Below, piece after piece: positions 57,638 through 64,000 of a stretch of DNA of 64,000 nucleotides. How positions within the stretch are numbered: position 1 is the first letter of the stretch; each line of letters begins with the position of its first letter. Position numbers and translations under genes: made by a program. Origin of the DNA: Pseudomonadota bacterium (GTDB taxonomy: Bacteria > Myxococcota > Myxococcia > Myxococcales > Myxococcaceae); contig JAFAAN010000029.1 of NCBI GenBank assembly GCA_023426545.1, positions 41,242 through 105,241 of the forward strand, in the 5' to 3' direction. The notes under the pieces are model-generated. The model was given only the letters and a program-made list of their open reading frames with translations, was not told the origin of the DNA and searched no databases.

Positions 57638-58768
57638 ATGAAGAAGGTCATACATATCGTCGGAGCGCGTCCGAACTTCATGAAGGTCGCGCCTGTCTAC
57701 CGCGCCATCGCCGAGCGTACGCCCCTGGAGCAGGTCCTGGTCCACACGGGGCAACACTACGACGCCAAGATGAGCGACGTGTTCTTCGCGGACCTCGGTC
57801 TGCCAGCCCCGGATGTCCATCTGGGCATCGGGTCGGGCAGCCACGCGCAGCAGACCGCGCGGATGATGGTGGAGTTGGAGAAGGTCTTCCTGGCCCACCC
57901 TCCATCGCTCGTCTCCGTGGTGGGGGACGTCAACAGCACCATCGCCGCCGCGCTGGTGTCGTCGAAGCTTGGCATTCCCCTGGCCCACATCGAGGCGGGC
58001 CTGCGGAGCTATTCGCCGCACCAGCCGGAGGAGATCAACCGCATCGTCACCGACCGGCTGTCGAACCTGCTGCTGACGCCCTCGCGTGACGCGGACGCCA
58101 ACCTGCTGAAGGAAGGCGCCGACCCCACCCGTATCCACTTCGTGGGCAACGTGATGATCGACTCGCTCCTCGCGTCGCGGGAGAAGGCAGACAAGCTGCC
58201 GGTGCTGAAGGACCTGGGGCTCATCCCGCAGGGCTACGCGGTGTGCACACTCCACCGGCCCTCCAACGTGGATGACCCGAAGGTCCTGGGCGGGCTGCTG
58301 TCCGCGGTGGCCCATGTCGCCACGCGGCTGCCCGTCATCTTCCCCGTGCACCCGCGCACGCGGAAGGTGATTTCGGAGCAGGGGCTGGACTCGTGGTTCG
58401 CGCAGAGCCCGAACCTGCGGCCCGTGGAGCCCATGGGCTACCTGGAGTTCCTGGCGCTTACCTCGAAGGCGCGCCTGGTGCTCACCGACTCGGGGGGGCT
58501 CCAGGAGGAGACGACGGCCATGGGCGTGCCGTGCCTCACCCTGCGCGAGCAGACCGAGCGTCCCATCACCGTGGAGCAGGGCTCCAACGAGGTGGTGGGG
58601 ACCGACCCGGTCCGCATCCGGATGGCCGCCGACCGCGCCCTCGATGGGGAAGGCAAGCAGGGCCGGGTGCCGGAGTTCTGGGATGGCCGCACCGCCGAGC
58701 GCATCGCGGACCTGTTCGCGGGCTTCCTGGGCGTCGAGGACACCCAGCGTCAGGCGGCCTCGGCCTGA
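57638..58768 (+). CDS. wecB: UDP-N-acetylglucosamine 2-epimerase (non-hydrolysing)
   Basis: 376 residues from ATG 57638. It interconverts UDP-GlcNAc and UDP-ManNAc, a precursor for enterobacterial-type or capsular polysaccharides. Motifs: IVGARPNFMKVAPVYRAI, HTGQHYDAKMSDVFFADLGL, VVGDVNSTIAAAL, HIEAGLRSYSPHQPEEINRIVTD, and TDSGGLQEETTAMGVPCLTLREQTERP. All fit WecB. It is divergent from kdsB with a 107-base gap. UDP-ManNAc dehydrogenase is not adjacent. Confidence 0.96.
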   Translation: MKKVIHIVGARPNFMKVAPVYRAIAERTPLEQVLVHTGQHYDAKMSDVFFADLGLPAPDVHLGIGSGSHAQQTARMMVELEKVFLAHPPSLVSVVGDVNSTIAAALVSSKLGIPLAHIEAGLRSYSPHQPEEINRIVTDRLSNLLLTPSRDADANLLKEGADPTRIHFVGNVMIDSLLASREKADKLPVLKDLGLIPQGYAVCTLHRPSNVDDPKVLGGLLSAVAHVATRLPVIFPVHPRTRKVISEQGLDSWFAQSPNLRPVEPMGYLEFLALTSKARLVLTDSGGLQEETTAMGVPCLTLREQTERPITVEQGSNEVVGTDPVRIRMAADRALDGEGKQGRVPEFWDGRTAERIADLFAGFLGVEDTQRQAASA

Positions 58769-58880
58769 CGGTATTCGAGCGGTGGGTGTGCGCCGATGGG
58801 CCCGGTACCTCGAGGGCCCGCCCGCCCGGCCGTCCCAGCCTGTGCGGAGGGGCCCGCCGTGTTAGAGCGCTGGCAGGCCC

Positions 58881-59879
58881 ATGCTCCATGCGCAGCAGAC
58901 AACGGCAGGCGACGCTGCCCCCGAATCGGAAGAGGCCCCCGAGGGCTACGTCGATATCCGCTACGTCGTCGAGCCGAACTATGCCGGCTGGCGGCTGGAT
59001 GAGTACCTGGCGCAGAAGATTCGCCGGATGACGCGTGAGCGGCTCCAGGGCGTCATCCTCCGCGGCCTCATCTGCGAGGAGCGGCGCTTGAAGCCCTCCA
59101 CGCCGGTGTATCCCGGGCTCAGCTTCCACATCCGCCGCCGCGCCAGCGAGGAGCCGTGGACGCCCACGGAGCTGCCCGTGGTGTTCCAGGATGACTGGCT
59201 GCTGGTGCTGGACAAGCCCGCGGGCCTGCCCATCCACCCCTCGGCGCGCTACCACAAGGGAACCCTCGTCACGCTGCTTCGCGAGCGCTTCGGTGAGCGT
59301 TTCGCCGAGCCCGCGCACCGGCTGGACCGTGAGACGAGCGGCCTGGTCGTCTGCGGGCGCACCACGGAGGCCTGCCGCGTGCTGGGGCGGCTCTTCGTCT
59401 CGCGCGACGTACACAAGGAGTACCTCGCGCTCTGCGAGGGCCACCCGCCCGAGGACACGTTCTCCGTGGAGGCGCCCATCGCGGAGGGCACCGAGCTCAT
59501 CCGCATCGCCGTGCGCATCGACCCGGTGGAGGGGAAGGAGAGCCGGACGCGCTTCCAGGTGCTCCGGCGCTTCACCCGTGATGGGGCGCCCTTCGCGTTG
59601 CTGCGCTGCCTTCCAGAGACGGGAAGGCAGCACCAGATTCGCATCCACCTGCGCCATGCGGGGTTCCCGCTCGTGGGCGACAAGATGTACGGTCCGGACC
59701 CCGGCTACTTCGACCGCTTCAGCAAGCACTGCCTGGAACCCGAGGCCTGGGCGCGCCTGCGCCTGCCGCGCCACGCGCTGCACGCCGCGCGCATCGCCTT
59801 TCCACACCCGGGCTCCGGTCAGGAGGTCGCCTTCGAGGCGCCCCTGCCCGCGGACCTGACGGACTTCATGGAGGCGTGA
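58881..59879 (+). CDS. RluA/RluD-family 23S rRNA pseudouridine synthase
   Basis: 332 residues. An S4 RNA-binding domain comes first (WRLDEYLAQKIRRMTRERLQGVI, about 37-95). The catalytic domain has VLDKPAGLPIHPSARYHKGTLV and the motif HRLDRETSGLVV, whose Asp attacks uridine. The end has LPETGRQHQIRIHLRHAGFPLVGDKMYG. It modifies uridines in rRNA or tRNA; the site cannot be read from sequence. It begins 112 bases after wecB. Confidence 0.94.
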   Translation: MLHAQQTTAGDAAPESEEAPEGYVDIRYVVEPNYAGWRLDEYLAQKIRRMTRERLQGVILRGLICEERRLKPSTPVYPGLSFHIRRRASEEPWTPTELPVVFQDDWLLVLDKPAGLPIHPSARYHKGTLVTLLRERFGERFAEPAHRLDRETSGLVVCGRTTEACRVLGRLFVSRDVHKEYLALCEGHPPEDTFSVEAPIAEGTELIRIAVRIDPVEGKESRTRFQVLRRFTRDGAPFALLRCLPETGRQHQIRIHLRHAGFPLVGDKMYGPDPGYFDRFSKHCLEPEAWARLRLPRHALHAARIAFPHPGSGQEVAFEAPLPADLTDFMEA

Positions 59880-59888
59880 GCCGCGGCG

Positions 59889-61274
59889 TCAGGCGGTGAG
59901 CTTGCTGGGCTCGGGCTGCTCGCCGAAGTCGCCGACGAGGTACCTGCCGGAGAAGCACGCGGTGCAGAAGCTGCCGCGCTCCGGGTCGCCCACGGCGCGG
60001 CCCAGGCCCTCCAGGGAGATGTAGCCGAGCGAGTCCGCCGTCACGTAGGTGGCAATCTCCTCCAGCGAGTGCGTCGCGGCGATGAGCTCCTGCCGGCTCG
60101 GCGTGTCGATGCCGTAGTAGCAGGGCCACTTCGTGGGCGGCGAGGAGATGCGCAGGTGGACCTCCAGCGCGCCCGCGGCCTTGATCATCTTCACGATTTT
60201 GCGGCTCGTGGTGCCGCGGACGATGGAGTCGTCCACCACCACCACCCGCTTGCCCTTGAGCACCTGGCGCACCGCCGACAGCTTGAGCTTCACGCCGAAG
60301 TGGCGGATGGACTGCTGCGGCTCGATGAAGGTGCGGCCCACGTAGTGGCTGCGGATGAGGCCCACGTCGTAGGGGATGCCGCTCGCCTGCGAGAAGCCGA
60401 TGGCCGCCGGCACGCCCGAGTCCGGCACCGCGATGACCAGGTCCGCGCCGGGCGCGGGCTGCTCCTTGGCGAGCTGGCGGCCCAGCTCCTTGCGCACTTC
60501 GTAGACGTTGCTGCCGAACAGGATGGAGTCCGGCCGGGCGAAGTACACGTGCTCGAAGATGCAGCGCGCCTGCCGCGCGGGCTCCGCGAAGGGCTTGCTG
60601 GAGCGCAGCCGCTCGTTCTCGATGACGAGCAGCTCGCCTGCCTCCAGCTCGCGCACCACCTCCGCCTCGATGAGGTCCAGCGCGGTGGACTCGCTGGCGA
60701 GCACGTAGGCGCCCTCCTTCATCCGTCCCAGCACCAGCGGCCGGATGCCGTGAGGGTCCCTCACCGCGACGAGCTTGTTCTGCGTGAGCACCAGCAGGCT
60801 GTAGGCGCCCGTCACCTTGCGCAGCGCCTCCACGAGCTTCTGCTCGAAGGTCGCCTGCTTGGAGCGCGCCAGCAGGTGGAGGATGACCTCCGTGTCCGCG
60901 TCCGACTGGAAGATGGCGCCGTCGGCCTCGAGCTGCTGCTTCAGCTCCGCCGCGTTCACCAGGTTGCCGTTGTGCGCGATGGCGCACTGACCGCCCGCGT
61001 ACTGCACGAAGAGCGGCTGCGCGTTCTTGAGCGCGCTGCCTCCCGCGGTGGAGTAGCGCACGTGGCCGATGGCCGCCTGTCCAGGCAGGCCGGAGAGCAC
61101 CGGCGCGTCGAAGATGTCGGCGACGAGTCCCATCTGCCGGTGGGCGCGCAGCCCCATCCCGTCAGAGGCGACGATGCCCGCGGACTCCTGCCCGCGGTGC
61201 TGGAGGGCGTGCAGCCCGAGGTACGTCAGGTTGGAGGCCTCGGCGTGCCCCACGATTCCGAAGATGCCGCACAT
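59889..61274 (-). CDS. purF: amidophosphoribosyltransferase
   Basis: 461 residues from ATG 61274, needed so that the mature N-terminus is the Cys nucleophile in [15 protein letters not shown]. First step of purine synthesis: PRPP plus glutamine gives phosphoribosylamine. Glutaminase marks: [27 protein letters not shown]. The PRPP site is [19 protein letters not shown]. Cysteines in KWPCYYGID and [11 protein letters not shown] suggest an Fe-S cluster as in Bacillus subtilis PurF. It is convergent with the pseudouridine synthase gene (9 bases apart). Confidence 0.97.
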   Translation of the reverse strand: MCGIFGIVGHAEASNLTYLGLHALQHRGQESAGIVASDGMGLRAHRQMGLVADIFDAPVLSGLPGQAAIGHVRYSTAGGSALKNAQPLFVQYAGGQCAIAHNGNLVNAAELKQQLEADGAIFQSDADTEVILHLLARSKQATFEQKLVEALRKVTGAYSLLVLTQNKLVAVRDPHGIRPLVLGRMKEGAYVLASESTALDLIEAEVVRELEAGELLVIENERLRSSKPFAEPARQARCIFEHVYFARPDSILFGSNVYEVRKELGRQLAKEQPAPGADLVIAVPDSGVPAAIGFSQASGIPYDVGLIRSHYVGRTFIEPQQSIRHFGVKLKLSAVRQVLKGKRVVVVDDSIVRGTTSRKIVKMIKAAGALEVHLRISSPPTKWPCYYGIDTPSRQELIAATHSLEEIATYVTADSLGYISLEGLGRAVGDPERGSFCTACFSGRYLVGDFGEQPEPSKLTA

Positions 61275-61418
61275 GGCGCGCTGCCTTACTCCTTTCGAGC
61301 GGTGAGCGGAACAGGAACGCATGCCCCTCTGGTGGGTATTCCACCCGACGCCAGAGTCGTTTCATGTGGGCAGCCAGGCGTCCCCAAGCCAACGTTCAGC
61401 GGTTAGTCTGGCTCGCGC

Positions 61419-62729
61419 ATGGCTTCTTCTCGACTGGCCCGCTTGCGTTCCCTGTTTCCCCTGGTGTTACTCACCGCAGGCGCCGCGTATGCGCTGGCGT
61501 CCTGGAACTGGTGTGGCACCTGGGCGGAGCGCGCGCCCGTGCTTGTGTCGCGGGTGCAGGGCGAGGGGCCCCTGCACGCGGGGGCGGCGAAGGTGCCGCT
61601 CGTACCGCCCTTCCCCGTGGTGGTGGCTGGCTACAATCCCCCTCGTCCCGAGGCGAGGCAGGCCGATGTTCCGCTGCATGCGCGCGCGGTGGTGTTGGAG
61701 GCAGGCGGGGCGCGCGTGGGGCTGGTGTCGCTGGACCTGCTGCTCGTCCCGGGCGGGCTGGTCTCCCGGGTGCGCGAGCGGGCGAAGGCGTCGGGGTTGG
61801 ATGAGGTGCTGGTGGTGGCCACGCACACGCACTCGTCGCTGGGCGGCTATGACTCGCGGCTGGTGGCGCAGGTGGCGGGCACCGGGCGCTACCGTGAGGA
61901 CGTGGTGGAGGTCATCACCGCCGCGGCGGCTGACGCGCTGGCCCAGGCGGTCGCGGCGCTCATGCCGGTGTCGCTGGAGGTCGGAGAGGCGCGGAAGCAG
62001 GACTTCGTCATCTCGCGCAGCGGTGGCGCGAAGCCGGATGGCGTCCTGACGCGCGCCGTGCTCCGGGGGCAGGAGGGCCCGGTGGCGGAGCTGCTGCTCT
62101 TCTCCGCGCACCCCGCGATGATGCCGCGCCGCCGGGCGTATGTGGACCCGGACTACCCGGGGCGGCTCAGCGCCGTGCGCGAGGAGGCGGGCAGCGGCGT
62201 GACGCTGGTGTTGCAGGGTGCGGGGGGCAATGTCTCGGTGGCCTACTCCGGAGGGAAGGAGCTGGAGCGCGTGTCCGGCTTCGCGCGGGCGCTGTCCGAG
62301 CTGGCTGGCAGCGCGTCCCTGTCGCCCGTGGGGGAGACGGTGCGGTTGTCCCTGGCGCGCGCCGACGCCGCGATGCCCCGCCCGGACGCGTCACGGCTGG
62401 TGCCGACGCTGACGCGGGCGGCGGGGGACAACCTGCTGTGTGAGTCCGCGCCACGCATGGCGGAGGTGGGCGCGCTGGTGCTGGGCCCGCTGAAGCTGGT
62501 GGCGGTGCCGGGCGAGCCCAGCGTGGCCGCGGGCGCGGAGCTGCTGCGGCGCACGGGCGCCACCGGGGTGCTCGGGCTGGCGGATGGCTACGTGGGCTAC
62601 GTGGAGACGGCGGCGAACGTGCAGGGCGGCCTGGGGGAGTCCCGGCGGCAGTACTTCGGGCCCGCGCTGCTGGAGCGGCTGGGCGTGGCGGCGGAGTTCG
62701 TGGCCGGGGCGGCGGGTTTCACGCCCTGA
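61419..62729 (+). CDS. neutral/alkaline ceramidase-like N-terminal domain protein
   Basis: 436 residues. An N-terminal signal or anchor helix (LFPLVLLTAGAAYALASW) suggests export. The neutral ceramidase pattern is seen: GYNPPRPEARQADVPLHARAVVLEAGG, VLVVATHTHSSLGGYDSRLV (the metal-binding HxH), AELLLFSAHPAMMPRRR, and VTLVLQGAGGNVS. The family hydrolyses ceramide, but the C-terminal immunoglobulin-like domain of true ceramidases is missing, and many bacterial relatives have other or unknown substrates. It is divergent from purF. Confidence 0.82.
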   Translation: MASSRLARLRSLFPLVLLTAGAAYALASWNWCGTWAERAPVLVSRVQGEGPLHAGAAKVPLVPPFPVVVAGYNPPRPEARQADVPLHARAVVLEAGGARVGLVSLDLLLVPGGLVSRVRERAKASGLDEVLVVATHTHSSLGGYDSRLVAQVAGTGRYREDVVEVITAAAADALAQAVAALMPVSLEVGEARKQDFVISRSGGAKPDGVLTRAVLRGQEGPVAELLLFSAHPAMMPRRRAYVDPDYPGRLSAVREEAGSGVTLVLQGAGGNVSVAYSGGKELERVSGFARALSELAGSASLSPVGETVRLSLARADAAMPRPDASRLVPTLTRAAGDNLLCESAPRMAEVGALVLGPLKLVAVPGEPSVAAGAELLRRTGATGVLGLADGYVGYVETAANVQGGLGESRRQYFGPALLERLGVAAEFVAGAAGFTP

Positions 62730-62739
62730 AGCGGCCGGG

Positions 62740-62765
62740 CGCCGCGGGCATTGACTCCCGCGGCG
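62740..62765. terminator. hairpin between convergent genes
   Basis: CGCCGCGGG and CCCGCGGCG form a perfect 9-base stem with an 8-base loop, between the ends of the ceramidase-like gene and the YhbY gene. No T-tract. Confidence 0.45.
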
Positions 62766-62784
62766 TGGCCGGCCCTGGGGCTGC

Positions 62785-63093
62785 CTAGAGCTTCTCGAAC
62801 TTGGAGTCCTTCTCGCGCTTCTTGAACAGGAGCGCGGTGCGGCCCAGCAGCTGCGCGAGGTCTGACTGGGTGCCCTCGGCGATGCGCTGGGCGGCCTCTT
62901 TGCGCGACTCCGGGCCCTCGTTGATCTTCACCTTGATGAGCTCGTGGTCATGCAGCGCCTGTTCGACGGCGGCGATGACACCGTCGGTGACGCCGGCCTG
63001 GCCGACGATGACCACCGGTTCCAGGTGGTGTCCTAGCGCGCGCAGTTGGCGGCGTTGCTTCCCGTTGAGCGGCACGGTGCTTCTCTCCTTCAT
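62785..63093 (-). CDS. yhbY: YhbY/CRS1-type RNA-binding protein
   Basis: 102 residues, one CRM domain. LNGKQRRQLRALGHHLEPVVIVGQAGVTDGVIAAVEQALHDHELIKVKI has the GQxG loop of the family, followed by RKEAAQRIAEGTQSDLAQLLGRTALLFKK. YhbY binds pre-50S ribosome RNA in E. coli. It is separated from the DnaJ-TPR gene by 45 bases on the same strand, so the two may be cotranscribed. Confidence 0.94.
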   Translation of the reverse strand: MKERSTVPLNGKQRRQLRALGHHLEPVVIVGQAGVTDGVIAAVEQALHDHELIKVKINEGPESRKEAAQRIAEGTQSDLAQLLGRTALLFKKREKDSKFEKL

Positions 63094-63138
63094 GGTATTC
63101 GGCGGGACCTTCGAGGCCCCGTGTTGGGGGGGCGCACC

Positions 63139-64000
63139 CTACTTCCTCTGCGACGCCATGCGGATCTCCCGCTGCGCGTCGATGTGGTCCGGCTGGAGCT
63201 CCACGGTGCGCTTGAAGTGCTTGAGCGCTCCGGCGGCATCTCCGCTCAGCTTGGCGATGACGCCGAGGAAGTAGTGCGCGGGGGCACAACGCTCGTTGCG
63301 TTTGATGGCGTTGTGGATTTCTCGGAAGGCTTCGGGCTGGGCGGCCTTCTTGTCCGCCGCCGTGAAGAAGCGGGCGTAGCCGCGCCACGCGTAGAACTCC
63401 GCCTCCTCCGGGTTCAGCTTGATGGCCTCATCCAGCATCTTCACGGCGTCCGCGAACTTGCGCGCCTTCACCAGGATGCAGGACTTCTGGAACAGCTCCT
63501 CGGCCATGAGGATGCTGTTGATGTCCACCCCGTCTCCGCTGCCGCCGCTCTTGAGCTCCTCGATGTAGCTCGCGCGGCTCTTGTCGTCGGAGAGCGTGCG
63601 GTAGGCGTCGCCGATGTAGCCGAAGACCTCCGCCTTCAGCTTCTCCAGCTCTGGCGGCGCGCCCTGGGGCAGGGTGTCCGGGTGGTACAGCTTGGCGAGG
63701 CGGAAGTACGCGACCTTCACCGCGCTGGAGTTCGTCTGCTCCGTCAGCCCGAGCCGCTGGAAGTGGTTCTGCTGCTTCATCGCGACGGAGAGCTGGCGCA
63801 GGGCCGGAATCTCGTCCGCGCCCGGTGCATTCGCGGGTGTCCCCGTGGCCGTGGCGCCCGGGCTGGCGACGGGCGCCGTGGGGCGCTGCGCGGCCGCTGG
63901 AGCACGCACAGCGCCAGGGCCCGCGACAGGGGGGCGTGTACCCGTGGCGCCGGGACCCGCCGTGGGGACGGGGCGGGGCGCGCCGGGGCCGGCGTTCGGA
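63139..64000 (-). CDS. DnaJ-domain plus TPR protein (5' end outside window)
   Basis: At least 286 residues; the frame stays open to the window edge, so the N-terminus lies outside. The part seen starts with a Pro/Ala/Gly-rich linker, then a J domain (about [34 protein letters not shown]), which keeps the HPD motif needed to stimulate DnaK, then [23 protein letters not shown]. Two or three TPR-like repeats close the protein ([71 protein letters not shown]). Myxobacteria have many such proteins with a signalling domain in front; what lies in front here cannot be seen. Confidence 0.85.
   Translation of the reverse strand, partial: PNAGPGAPRPVPTAGPGATGTRPPVAGPGAVRAPAAAQRPTAPVASPGATATGTPANAPGADEIPALRQLSVAMKQQNHFQRLGLTEQTNSSAVKVAYFRLAKLYHPDTLPQGAPPELEKLKAEVFGYIGDAYRTLSDDKSRASYIEELKSGGSGDGVDINSILMAEELFQKSCILVKARKFADAVKMLDEAIKLNPEEAEFYAWRGYARFFTAADKKAAQPEAFREIHNAIKRNERCAPAHYFLGVIAKLSGDAAGALKHFKRTVELQPDHIDAQREIRMASQRK

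Overview
This is about 64 kb of very GC-rich chromosome (codon third positions almost all G or C) from a myxobacterium, most likely Myxococcus or a close relative in the Cystobacterineae. The grounds are the gene content and order: a sensor kinase and NtrC-type regulator next to a sigma-54-driven small RNA and a GNAT gene, as at the pxr locus of M. xanthus; many sigma-54, PilZ, DnaJ-TPR and kinase-like proteins; and a complete set of lipid A/KDO/LPS transport genes. I see no mobile element, CRISPR array, prophage, rRNA or tRNA gene. It looks like a core chromosomal region.

Layout. 1-9.5 kb is the end of a surface-polysaccharide locus: a WecA/MraY-type sugar-phosphate transferase, two tandem nucleotidyltransferase-family proteins, UDP-glucose dehydrogenase, an acyltransferase, small envelope proteins and a Wzy/WaaL-type membrane protein fused to TPR repeats. 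9.5-20 kb holds a YbaK-type deacylase, astB, a lipid A acyltransferase, then lptC-lptA-lptB-rpoN and, after a two-gene insertion, hpf and ptsN. This is the gammaproteobacterial lptCAB-rpoN-hpf-ptsN order with insertions. 20-30 kb carries housekeeping genes (dtd, dacB with a long extra C-terminal region, ssb, sdhC, hslO, leucine dehydrogenase, a phosphoribosyltransferase, selB). 29.8-34.9 kb is the regulatory core: pxrK, pxrR, two phased dyads, a near-consensus sigma-54 promoter, a ~120-nt small RNA ending in a strong terminator (pxr), and a GNAT gene that seems to lack part of its fold. 34.9-43.2 kb is a split complex I operon (nuoEFJKLMN). 43.3-49.4 kb has signalling and stress genes: a PilZ-receiver protein, a predicted pseudokinase, serB, a stand-alone MshEN-domain protein, a CPXCG protein, Hsp20 and a HTH-receiver protein. 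49.5-64 kb has pyrG-kdsA-kdsC, an ABC exporter followed by a 15-codon ORF with an extreme Shine-Dalgarno, an aldo/keto reductase, kdsB, wecB, a pseudouridine synthase, purF, a ceramidase-like protein, a YhbY protein and a truncated DnaJ-TPR gene.

How they fit together. CTP from PyrG and KDO from KdsA/KdsC feed KdsB; an LpxL-type enzyme acylates lipid A; LptC/A/B move LPS outward; WecB, Ugd and the first cluster supply sugars and chains for surface polysaccharide. RpoN serves PxrR, which by the published M. xanthus model activates pxr, a small RNA that represses fruiting-body development in nutrient-rich conditions. The pxr assignment rests on promoter, fold, terminator and neighbours read here plus recalled literature; it was not checked by a search.
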